45,655 nt of DNA, from NCBI GenBank assembly GCA_034698045.1, contig JAQGAU010000071.1, positions 1 to 45,655 on the forward strand. The letters are read 5' to 3'. A program made the position numbers and the translations under genes. Shown here one piece after another: positions 35,201 to 45,194 of the stretch. The DNA comes from Paramacrobiotus richtersi (taxonomy: Eukaryota; Tardigrada; Eutardigrada; Parachela; Macrobiotidae). The notes beneath the pieces were generated by a model. It searched no databases. It was not told the DNA's origin and worked only from the letters and a program-made list of their open reading frames with translations. Every line of letters starts with the position of its first letter. Position 1 is the first letter of the stretch.

Positions 35201-35514
35201 CGCGTACCCTGTCCCAGCATGTCTTGACGCATGAACAAGCAGATGGTTTCCATTGCCCGCACTGTACAAGGATTTTTATAACCTACCCCCCTCTGAATAG
35301 ACACATTAATGACGTTCATCTGCTGAAAAACGCACGGCCATGTCCGGTATGCAACAACAGTATGCGTAATCAGGGCAAGCTGAATCGCCATATGAAGATC
35401 CATTCGGATACCTTTGAATATGTTTGCGAGTGGTGTGGGAAAGGTTTTCACACGAAGTCCAACATGCAAGCCCATCTGAAGTGTATGCATAAAGATGCTG
35501 TACCGGCGAGGTGA
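32239..35514 (+). CDS. Gene C: THAP, PRDM9-like PR/SET and eleven-finger protein
   Basis: Exons 32239-32689, 32871-32984, 33124-33261, 33490-34907 and 35152-35514 join in frame to about 827 residues. Exon 1 starts with a canonical THAP domain (residues 1-92): 'MPQRCWFPEC', 'WCCEDHF' and 'EAVPSVF' supply the C2CH ligands and AVPSxF box. Exon 2 is basic. Exon 3 is the PRDM9-type knuckle 'YCDDCGEFSEEACWYH' and 'ALASLPDCL'. Exon 4 has the PR/SET domain ('CNWLRYVRFAKKKKEQNL', 'ELKVGYSRSY'), an acidic linker with EPV-rich repeats, a basic patch, and seven C2H2 motifs. The seventh gets its last histidine from exon 5, which adds four. The exon 2 acceptor TTTTAG at 32870, not CCAG at 32880, keeps the frame. 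Poly(A) signal at 35736. Confidence 0.8.
34991..35053. repeat. Degenerate GTAACTTT tandem repeat
   Basis: Variants of TTGTAACTTT and CGTGACTTT repeat several times in the last intron of gene C. Simple-sequence drift is the likely origin. Confidence 0.5.
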
Positions 35515-36372
35515 ACGCCTGAACCAGAACGGTGAAATGGAATCTCGGCAGTTTTTTCAGTCGCTTCATTTGATTGTGTATTGATGTCTAACAGATTCTA
35601 ACTGCATCATGCTGCTGGTTTTGTTTCTTTTGTGTAAAATGACTTTGACTGTTGAAAGGCCGCAAAACGTTGCCGTTTTTCTGCTAGATGCAGTCGGTTT
35701 TTGTATTTTTGTTACGTTCTCTACGGATCTTAGTAAATAAAAGATTTCGGTTTGAAACGTACCTATACTTCTTGGGAAAGCGAAGTAAACGACAACATAT
35801 ACTGCCGTTTTGCGCGGTGCTCAAAACTGGCAAAGAAACTGATGTATGGCCTGTTTTAGGGAACAGAAAAAAGTCTCCCGGTTTTAACAAGAATAATTCT
35901 GCGTTCGCAAACCAGACACGATCCGAATTTTTCACTTCTGCTGCGGATTTTCGGTTGCCTCGTTTACCGTTCATCCATTTGGGGTCAGTCTAGACTAGGC
36001 GGCATTCAGTTGTTTTGGTGGCACAACTGGCAACCGAACCATGGCGGCTGCTACGTATACAGCAGAACGGCCTTCGTTTACTATGTTGTTTTCAGTTTTC
36101 GATCTTTGTCATTTGTGCAAATGGAATTTTTGTATTGTCATTTTTTGTACTGTTATTGTTCTTTTATGTCTGCGTGGTTGTCTTTAATTTTTTCGCCACT
36201 TTTTTCGCATTTTTGGTTTGTTGAGTGTCGCGTAAAATATATGAAAAGCTTCCTCACAGACTCAGATAAATCAAGTGCGTTAATGAGTCGTTAATCTGCT
36301 TGAAGTCTACTCCGAAATCACTCCAGTCTCCGGCAAAGGCAACGTTTGCGGACTGCTGACAAATCTTGGTTG
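35515..36372. other. Intergenic between genes C and D
   Basis: AATAAA at 35736-35741 is the likely gene C poly(A) signal. CCATGGCGGC at 36039-36048 resembles a YY1-type site, and a similar one precedes gene E. No THAP-coding exon is seen, although genes C and E have one at the equivalent place. The open frames at 35688-36294 are not supported by homology or splice context. Confidence 0.4.
35736..35741 (+). terminator. Poly(A) signal, gene C
   Basis: AATAAA, 222 bases after the gene C stop codon. Confidence 0.4.
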
Positions 36373-38902
36373 ATGGAATCTTCGAGTTCTGGAACCATTG
36401 CTATGCAGCCATTGACTTCGTACAACTTGCAAAACGAAGATTTCTCTGATGTGGAGATTCCGAGGCGCCACAGGGACCAAAATATATGTGATGCCATTTG
36501 TACGTACGAGTACTTTTCAACTATCTCGCTGGTTTGCAAGACCTGTTGCATCCTTCTCTTGGTTGGCGTGGTCGATTGTGCAACGGGTTTGTTTGTGGTT
36601 TTCTAGATTGCGACGACTGCGGAGCGTTTTCTGACGAACCTTGCTGGAACCATGTGTCGCATATCGAAAATACTCCGGTTGTACCGTTGGCGCTAGCCAG
36701 TTTACCAGACTGCTTGATGATCGATATTTGCGAAAATTCTCATGGTAAGCAAGAATTTTAAAATTTTCTTTCTTCGCTGCAATCATACAGATTGTCTGCT
36801 ATGCCTTTCTTTGTGTTGTGTTAAACGGTACGCAAATGAATATGACCAGATCAACTTACAGCGCAAAATTTACATTTTTTTTGTAGAGAAAGAAGTTTTC
36901 TCAAGAAACACGATTTATCCTCGAACGTTATTTGGACCAATGGTCGGTGCGTTGTGCAGCAGCACGGCATCTAGCCCATTTGGATGTAGAGCTGAAGATG
37001 GATCTGGAATAAAACGCTTCCATCTGGACTCGGACAATTGTTGCAACTGGCTGCGTTATGTTCGATTCGCAAAGAATAAGAAGGAGCAAAATCTGATGGC
37101 GTGTCAGCACGATGGTGAAGTGTATTTCGTCGTCACCGAAGAAATCCAGGCCGACCAGGAGCTTAAGGTGGGGTACTCACGAAGTTATGCGGAAATGTTG
37201 AAAGAATGTCCTGAACCTATCCAGCGCTCCCCAGAACATGTTGAGCCTGTCAGTTTATCTGCGGACTGGGAGCCGGAAATTTTTCCTGTTGAAATCGTTG
37301 AATCTGTTGAAATTCAACCGGATCCTGTTGAACAACAGTGTGACGAAGAGGTTAACCCGTTAGTCCGGCGGAATAAGCGCAAACGAAGTCAGACAAGATT
37401 TTACGGCGCGGAAGAGGACGGTTCAGATGTCGAGGTAACTTATGAAACACCTGTTCATCATGGGCCGAGCCTCCCGACAGAAGAAGACAAGGATCCACCT
37501 CCAATGGAGTACTTTAATGTACAAATTTCGTCAGCGCTAATCCCTCCTGACAAGTTGGATGCAAATTCAGCACTAAGCGCAAGACAAAAGAAGAACTTGG
37601 GGAAAAAACGTTGCAGAGCATTGAAAAAGAATCCGGCTCTAGTGATCAAATTTCCGTGCACCAAATGCTTTATTCACTTCCCGTCGGAAGAAAGCCTCGT
37701 TATCCACAATCTGTGGCACGAAGGAAAGGAGATGAATGTGGACCAGTGTCCGGAATGTGGATTATTTGTTAACAAGTTTGAATGGCTGGCCATACATGTG
37801 AATTTACATGGCTCCAGGTATGAACCGAGGGAAAAATGCCAGTACTGCAGTCTGTACATTTCCACCCGGTGGATGGATCAGCATATCCAGAATTCTCATC
37901 CCCTTGAGCGTGCTGTCAACACTATTCTCGCTCCGGGCGGATCTGACGAAACTTCAACCGGCGTCACAGCAGTGAATGTGTTTAAATGCGACGAATGTCG
38001 TTTGTTTTTCTCATCGGAACCGCTGCTGTCGCTGCACAGTCCGCAGCATTCTGGGCTATTAGACGGTGCGGAACAAGAGTGTCCGGAATGTAATATTGTT
38101 ATTGAGGATGGAGCGGATTGGATCCAGCATATCAACCAGCATGGAACACAGATGGTTCTTACGGAGAAGTGTAAATATTGTTCTTGTGCTACCATTGAAC
38201 GCGGAAAGATGGATGCCCATGTGAGACGCGCACATCCCAACCACTGTGGAGATACACGGAAAATATTCACATGCGATGTTTGTGGGGAGGAGATGCCGTC
38301 TCTGCATAGCCTTAGAATGCATCATACTTCGGTAGGGTGTTAAAAATCCCGTACTTTACCTTGTTTGCTACATTTAAGGATTTTGTACTGTTTCATAAGA
38401 CTTTTGTAAGACTATAGAAAGTTGCTTCTTGGCTTTGTGATTTACGTTACTTGTAAAGAGATGGTTTGATTTTCGGATAGTTGCTTGATAGTGAGCCTGG
38501 GGCCTTCATTTAGACTAACGTTTCTTTCTTGGCTTTTAGATGCATAAAACACCACAGTGTGCGATATGTGCAAAAATCGAGGAATCCTGGCGTACCTTGT
38601 CCCAGCATGTCCTGATACATCAAGAAGAAGACGGTTTCCATTGTCCGCACTGTCCATCGATTTTTGCAAAATACCATCGTCTTAGCGCGCATTGCGGCGA
38701 CCTTCACGTTTTGAAAAACGTCCGGACATGTGAATTATGTAACAAGAGTTTCCGTACTCAAATCAGGCTGAATCAGCATTTGCGGACCCATTCGGATGAC
38801 CGTGAATTTTCTTGTGAACGGTGTGGGAAAGGTTTTCACACGCGGCAGAGGCTAAGATGCCATATGAAGAGCATGCATAAGGAAGCTGTACCGGCGAGTT
38901 GA
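36373..38902 (+). CDS. Gene D: PRDM9-like PR/SET and eleven-finger protein without THAP
   Basis: Exons 36373-36499, 36607-36744, 36887-38331 and 38540-38902 join in frame to about 690 residues. Exon 1 starts MESSSSGTIAMQ and continues with sequence equivalent to exon 2 of C and E ('LTSYNLQ', 'RDQNICDAI'). The start resembles the MESSDT start of gene A; an in-frame ATG at 36346 is an alternative. The THAP exon is absent. Exon 2 holds the knuckle 'YCDDCGAFSDEPCWNH'. Exon 3 holds the PR/SET domain ('CNWLRYVRFAKNKKEQNL', 'ELKVGYSRSY') and seven C2H2 motifs. The last is completed across the intron by exon 4, which adds four. Very close to C and E in the PR/SET exon, so duplication is recent or sequences are exchanged. 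Confidence 0.8.
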
Positions 38903-39556
38903 ACGTCGAACCAGATCGGTTGAAAAGGAATCTTTGCGTTTTGTTTGATCAATTCATTGTGTGTTGATGTGTATCATTCAGTTGTTGGTCGTGTTGTAAA
39001 ATGACTGCGGCTGTTGAAGGGCTTGGAAATACCTAGATTGCCATTTTCCGTATAGATGTAATTATTGGGATTTTATATTGCTGTTATATGTGTTATAACT
39101 TGTCTATTCTCTGCTGATCATGAAAGTGTAGGTACTTTTACAAAATCAGAATAAAAAAAATCTTTTATAGAAATTCGATGCGTATTATACAAAAAAACAT
39201 AAAGGGGAATTTCTTTTGCATCCGCAAATCTGTGTTTCATCAACTCATTCCGAATTTTACATTTTCCGACTTCCGGCTGTCTCTCTCTTTGCCATATTGT
39301 GACAGCCATGGCGGCAGTTATTGCGACACAGTGATGCACGGTCCGTTATATTTCTTTCTAGTGCTATCGTTATAGTTCTATTTTTTTACTTGCAGAGATT
39401 CTGGTATTATTATTGTTATCAGAATAATGAACATCGGTGTTATTATGGTTTTTGATGTTTTTTACCTTCATCAGGCTTCGTGACTGTACTAACAAGTGAT
39501 TACCTCTATTCGTCTTAATTTTTGTCCAAAATTAAATTCGAAGTTTTTCGTTCACC
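38903..39556. other. Intergenic between genes D and E
   Basis: AATAAA at 39150-39155 is the likely gene D poly(A) signal. CCATGGCGGC at 39306-39315 matches the motif before gene D and lies about 240 bases before the gene E start. Nothing coding is supported. Confidence 0.4.
39150..39155 (+). terminator. Poly(A) signal, gene D
   Basis: AATAAA, about 250 bases after the gene D stop codon. Confidence 0.4.
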
Positions 39557-41973
39557 ATGCGCCAACGATGCTGTGTTCCTGGATGTAACTACGGATGGGG
39601 TACTAATGATGAGCCTAGCAAGCACATGTTTTCTTGCTCTCTCGATTCCCCTTTGCGTGATTCTTGGGAGGCAGCAATTCGCCCACAGTGCGACGGGACT
39701 TTTCCAAAGACAATCTGGTGTTGCGAAGATCATTTTCCACCGTCCGATGTTCTCCCAGTCTATACCCCGGGAACTCCCTTTCAGACTAAAATGAATCCAC
39801 CGGAGTTAAGACCAGGAGCGGTACCATCAATTTTTAATGGAATCCCGAGCCAAACCAAACGTCCCAAACGTCCCAAGCAAACTAAAGGTATCGAAATTTT
39901 TTGATATTTTTAATCCAGCTCGCAAAAGAACGAACTCCGAATATGATTTTTTGTAGTTTTTATTGCTCTGCAGCCATCGACTTCGCACAGCGTGCAGAGA
40001 AAAGATCCTTCTGTCTCCCGTATTCCAAAGCGCCGTGTGATTCCGAGGCGGAGGAGGGAACAAAATACTTGTGATGCCATTTGTACGTTACTTTGTATTT
40101 TACAACGCGGCGTGATTGATAATGCGTGGACTTTGTTTACAGATTGCGTAGACTGCGGAGATTTTTCTGAAGAGGCGTGTTGGTTTCATGTGTCACATAT
40201 CGAAAATACTCCAGTGGTGCCGTTGGCGTTGGCCAGTTTGCCAGACTGTTTGATGATCTGCGAAAATTCACATGGTAAATATGAGCTTTAAATACTTACT
40301 GCCAGCTGGTTAGTTACCTTGTCTCCACTAACTCGGATGATTTGATTAATTAAAAATTTCCGCATATTTGTATTTCTGTGGTTATACGCTGCCTTCTACC
40401 AGGCCGATGTATTAAACAGTTACAGCTAATTAATTGATTGAATGGTGAATAAGTTACAATCACATAAACTTGTAGCAAACAAGCAACTGTTACAAGCTGA
40501 CGTTTTTTTTCTGTAGAAAAAGGAGTTTTTTCAAAAAACCCGATTTACCCTCAAACATTATTTGGACCAATGGTCGGTGCGCTGTGCAGTAGCACTGCGT
40601 ATAGCCCATTTGGATGTAGAGCTGAAGATGGATCTGGAATAAAACGCTTCCATCTGGACTCGGACAATTGTTGCAACTGGTTGCGCTATGTTCGGTTCGC
40701 GAAGAATAAGAATGAGCAAAATCTGATGGCGTGCCTGCACGATGGTGAAGTGTATTTCGTCGTCACCAAAGAAATCCAGGCCTGCGAGGAGCTGAAAGTG
40801 GGATATTCGCGAAGTTATGAGGAAATGTTAAAAGAATGCCCGGAACCAATGCAGCAGTATCCGGAACCCGTTGGGCCTGTCGGTTTGCCTGCGGATTGGG
40901 AGCCGGAAGCTTATCCTGCTGAAATCGGTGAACCCATCGAAGTGCGGTCGGATCCGGTTGAACATCAGCCTGATGCAATAGCCGGTCCGGTAGTCCGACG
41001 AAGTAAGCGTAAACGCCATCAGACCCAATTTTACAGCGCCGAGAAGAGCGAATCAGACGATTCAGACGTAGAGCATGAGAAAATTTACCGCACATTTGTT
41101 AATCCTGGACCGCCGCTCCCGACCGACGAAGACCAGGATCCACCTCCGATGGAAGACTTCAGTGTAGAGGCTTTATCAGCACTAATCAGTCCTGACATTA
41201 ACCTTGAACCGCCGGTGGTAGATTCATCTGTAATCGCAAAACAGAAGCGGAACAAGCGGAAGCGTTCTAAACTCATGAGGAAGTATCCCGCTTCGATCAT
41301 CAAATTTCCATGCACCGACTGCTTCATCCACTTCCCGTCTGAAGAAAGCCTTGTTATTCACAGCCTCTGGCACGATGGGAAGGAGATGAATGTACAAGAG
41401 TGTCCGGAATGTGGGTTATTTTCTGAAGAGTTCAATTGGCTGGCCATGCACGTGAATCTCCATTCGACCCGGTATGAACCTCGTGAAAGATGCCGGTTCT
41501 GTTATCTGTTCATTTCATCCACCCGGATGGAGCAACATGTGCAGAATTCTCATCCCCTTCAGACTGCTGTTCTCGGATCTGACGAAATTGCAACCAGCGC
41601 CGAGAAAGTGTTGATTTGTGACGAATGTCGTATGTATTTCCCTTCGGAACGGTTACTGACACTGCACAGTCGCCTGCATTCCGGACTCGTGGAAGGTATG
41701 GAACAAGAGTGTCCAGAATGTAATATTGTCATCGAGGATGCTGCGGAGTGGATGCAACATATCAATGAGCATGGAACTCAGGATGTCCCTATGGAAAAGT
41801 GTCAATATTGTGCCTGTACGACCATTGAACGCGGGAGTATGGAATCTCATGTCCGACGTGCACATCCTAATCACTATGGCGAGAAGCGCGAAATATTCCC
41901 TTGTGATGCCTGTGGACAGGAGATGCCGTCTGCACACAGCCTTCGAATGCATCGTATTTCGGTACGTGTTTAG
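39557..41973 (+). CDS. Gene E: THAP, PRDM9-like PR/SET protein with truncated finger array
   Basis: Exons 39557-39887, 39957-40082, 40143-40274 and 40517-41961 join in frame. Reading on past the usual donor reaches a stop at 41971-41973, giving about 681 residues. Exon 1 is a THAP domain ('MRQRCCVPGC', 'WCCEDHF', 'GAVPSIF'). Exon 3 has the knuckle 'YCVDCGDFSEEACWFH' and lacks two codons after 'DCLMI' that other copies have. Exon 4 has the PR/SET domain ('CNWLRYVRFAKNKNEQNL', 'ELKVGYSRSY') and C2H2 motifs. No equivalent of the four-finger last exon is found up to the window end. The final motif 'CDACGQEMPS' therefore lacks its last histidine. Either the gene was truncated by an incomplete duplication or it splices to sequence I do not recognise. 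Confidence 0.75.
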
Positions 41974-42758
41974 AAACTGAAAATTTCGTGTTTTGTATCG
42001 CTTAATGAGTCATTTTTTGACCACATGTTTTGAATATACTCATTTTTTGACTTTTTTATTTCTTCTGCATTATTTTCTAACTTGCAGCCCGCTGTTTGCT
42101 AAATTACTAAGTACACTGCTGGTATCATAACCTTTGATTTGTTTTGTATATTCTTTATCATAATTATATATTTAAAAAGAGATTGGGGTTTCATTATCGG
42201 AAATCTTTCATGGACAGTTATTGGTGCTTATTACATGTGCTGGCATACAGGAAAGTCTATAGTATAGCGGCATGGCGCTGGACAGCCCAATGATCACTGC
42301 GAATTACTATATCATGGTTCTAAATTGAACTTCTTAGCAAGAATAATATATTATGACAAGTTGACAACAACCTTTTTGTCGAAAAACAGTTTTCAGTTCC
42401 CAAAATAGCGAAGCTAAGTTTGTTTGCTCCACCTATGTAGTAATTAGTAAATATATGTTGTTGATGTACTCGTACACCGCAAGTTTCAGTTCCTTTTTTA
42501 TTTCACACAGTAACTCAAAAACTTGACGCAGCTATATTCTTTAAAACATGTCAAACTCCTCTGATGTTTAACAATCCGTCAAAAACAGAGAGAACACAAC
42601 GGACACCGAGCGTCCAACATCTCCAACCAAGAAATACTGATGCCCTGGTCAGATACTCACACAACATGCACATTTCTGCAGGAAACCAAGCTTACTGCCA
42701 AAACTGCAGAACAAAAACGACACGAATACAAAAGTTCTCGTCTATTGGATTAAACCGT
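41974..42758. other. Intergenic, no gene seen
   Basis: This is where the missing last exon of gene E would be expected. No C2H2 motif is found on the plus strand. The open frame at 42564-42803 has no recognisable features. Confidence 0.4.
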
Positions 42759-43270
42759 CTAACTGCACCACAACGGGCTGCGCCAGTGATTTTTGACTGG
42801 TAGCCGGTCTTTCGATAACTAAACGTATTACAAAATTACGATCGAAATACGCTATCGAAATAGTGTAATTAAACGATAATTTCGACTTAACGCTCTCACA
42901 AAATATGTTGCCGTTTAATAGAGCAAGGTGCACGAGAAATCAAAAAAAATAACACAAGAGAAATAAAAAAAATTACATAATTAAAAAAACCGTAATCCGC
43001 ACATAAATATCGCCATAACATGTACTTTACCGACATACCATTAACACCGTCAACAACAGTCTGCAGTGCGACGGCTGCCTCTTCATTCGAGATCCCGAAT
43101 CGTCGCATCAGCTTGCGATGGACATCCTTGAACCAGGAAAGATTCAGATCACAGCAACGTAACTGCCGTATAAACAGCGTGTTTTGCGTTCCATGGTCGA
43201 AGCAATCAAAGTCGTGGGCGGGAAGGGGAACAGGCCCAGTCGTTGGAACTCGGCCGGCAGATTTCGGTCG
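42759..43270 (-). CDS. Possible coding fragment of unknown gene (two exons)
   Basis: Minus strand 43270-43039 is open for 77 codons, ending 'AVALQTVVDGVN' at a good donor (GTATGT). A possible last exon is 42808-42759, ending in TAG. Upstream of 43270, a second overlapping frame also looks coding ('RHSWEVAVQCYDD', then 'LPAEFQRLGLF'). This suggests either a frameshifted pseudogene or a wrong exon boundary near 43220. It is more GC-rich than its surroundings. I recognise no domain. It could be the end of a gene whose start lies further right, or a relic. Confidence 0.3.
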
Positions 43271-45050
43271 TCATAACACTGAACGGCCACTTCCCATGAA
43301 TGCCGTGCAAAACCGTGCACCCTTAACTAATTAAAAAATGTTTCATTTTTTAATCTTATAAAGGATAATCCAAAAACTGAAAGGGAAGTTAAACTTCACT
43401 ATGTTTCGCTTATTCAAACCAAAGTACAATTTTATTATTATGAAATTCGAAGTGCCACTATTCTACGTTTTCTGTCGGTTTCTACGAAATCACTAATCAG
43501 CATGGCCAAAAGAGTACATAAAACTAACCCAACTACAGTGCACCAGTTTCAGTAAAACAAAGCTCTGTTTTAGCACAGGTTTTACTCTCATTGTTTTAAG
43601 CTGTAATAAATTCGCTTTCCTTTTGGATACAATTAAAATTCGAAGGATCAATTCAGAGATAATCAAGCGCTCAGAATCCGCAATATCCAAGGAACAGGAA
43701 AACTTAGGTATCACAAACTACAGAAGCAGTTTTAGCATTGTGGCATAATTATTCTCTCTCTTCGTACAGTAAACAGCGTACAACAAACAAAATTAAGCGA
43801 TGTAACGTCTAATTTCACTCACGGAAACCTGATAAGCAGTCTTATGGACTCTTATCCCAAAGGCCATATACGCAAAAATAAAAAATGTGGCTCTTTCGTT
43901 CAAGGATGTAACCTGGATGTTGACAGCAGTTTACTGATCTGGCTTGCCAAATCCAGCGGAAATTTTGTATTCTTGAAGGAGACTAGCTGATCCCATCGCA
44001 TGACACTGAAGTCGTACACCTCCCATGGTCACAAATCCAACTACTGCTGCCAGGCGCTACTGGGACGATGACAATATCATTCTGCAAATTACGACGACAG
44101 CACAATTTTATTATACTACACATTTGCATAAGTTATATCGTTTTTGTTTATTTATGGGTTCACTAATGCTTTTCATGACCGATTGTATACCTCATTTTCA
44201 TTAATTAGGACAAGAAAGTATTAAAAACGCGGCAATACAATATAGACACTTTGACAAAACGGATTAGAAATTATGTAAGTAGAAAGTCTATCAAGGATTT
44301 TTATCCGTTATCAGTTGTACCTCGGTCACTTCAGTTCAAAGCAATGACCAGTTGTGACTGCATGTGGATGGGCACATTTTTTTCCGCACGGATTGGAGTA
44401 AAATTCTGACTTTTCAGACGGTAAAGACTTCAAAAACATAGCAGAAACCGTAACATACCTTCAAGGCAATGTTAAGGAGTGCAGTGGTCATCAAATGCCA
44501 GAATCCTCGGCTCAAGTACAATACATTCTTCGAGAAAAACATAACTTCACTGCTAGCAGCATGCATGCTTCCGTGTAATCAAAAATCAACAAAAACAACT
44601 GAATTTCCACAGGATGGATCTACTAGCCGTGGACAATATCTACTGGCACCATCGTGTGGTTATTACATATGCTTGGAAGTATGCCTAATGAGCCGACACA
44701 CTACGATCTTGTACACTAGTTTCCAGTAAAGCCAGCAGTAAGTAAATGAGGTTTTCGGAAACTGGTTAACACTACAACCACAAAAGGTCATTAATTTCGT
44801 ATCCATGCCCTTGTTTTTATCAATACGGTATAATAAATTGTATATTCGTGTAAATTACGTCATTCATTTTTTGTATTAATTTTATTGTCTCACTGCATGA
44901 CGCTTCAGTTCTGACTGACTTTATTAAACACCTCATTTTTATTAATAATACTGACAACAAATGTTGTGAAAACGCGGCACGGTACTGACACCTTGATAAA
45001 AAAACACGAAGCCGGCGTTAGGAAAAGACGTTCATTCACAATTTATGCAG
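43271..45050. other. Mostly non-coding, weak exon candidates only
   Basis: Two weak hints: on the minus strand around 44080-43985, an acceptor TTTGCAG is followed by about 32 open codons ('VIVPVAPGSSSWICDHGRC') and a stop. On the plus strand, 44609-44726 lies between TTTCCACAG and a possible GTAAAG donor. Neither has a recognisable domain, and I do not annotate them as genes. Confidence 0.35.
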
Positions 45051-45194
45051 TCTCCGCCCAAACACGCCTATGTGAATGCGATTACGCCGACCGATGCGGT
45101 GCTGCAACTGCCCAATGGAAGGGTCATGCGAACGCCCATGCGTAATGGGAACAACGTGGAGGCGGCGAGAGAACGGTACAACAATGCCACCTAG
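45051..45194 (+). CDS. Likely terminal exon of an unidentified gene
   Basis: After the acceptor ATTTATGCAG, 48 codons run to TAG, encoding 'SPPKHAYVNAITPTDAVLQL' and then 'PNGRVMRTPM'. The stretch is clearly more GC-rich than the AT-rich DNA on both sides, as the coding exons here are. An ATG at 45045 could also start a short 49-residue protein. No family is recognised, and upstream exons are not identified with confidence. Confidence 0.4.
   Translation, partial: SPPKHAYVNAITPTDAVLQLPNGRVMRTPMRNGNNVEAARERYNNAT

Noticed and set aside
35688-36294. Possible missing THAP exon of gene D
   Set aside because: No C2CH spacing, no CEDHF-like stretch and no AVPSxF box occur in any plus-strand frame.
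42759-43270. COMM-domain protein assignment for the minus-strand fragment
   Set aside because: Only a faint resemblance in helical pattern; not enough conserved residues to name a family.
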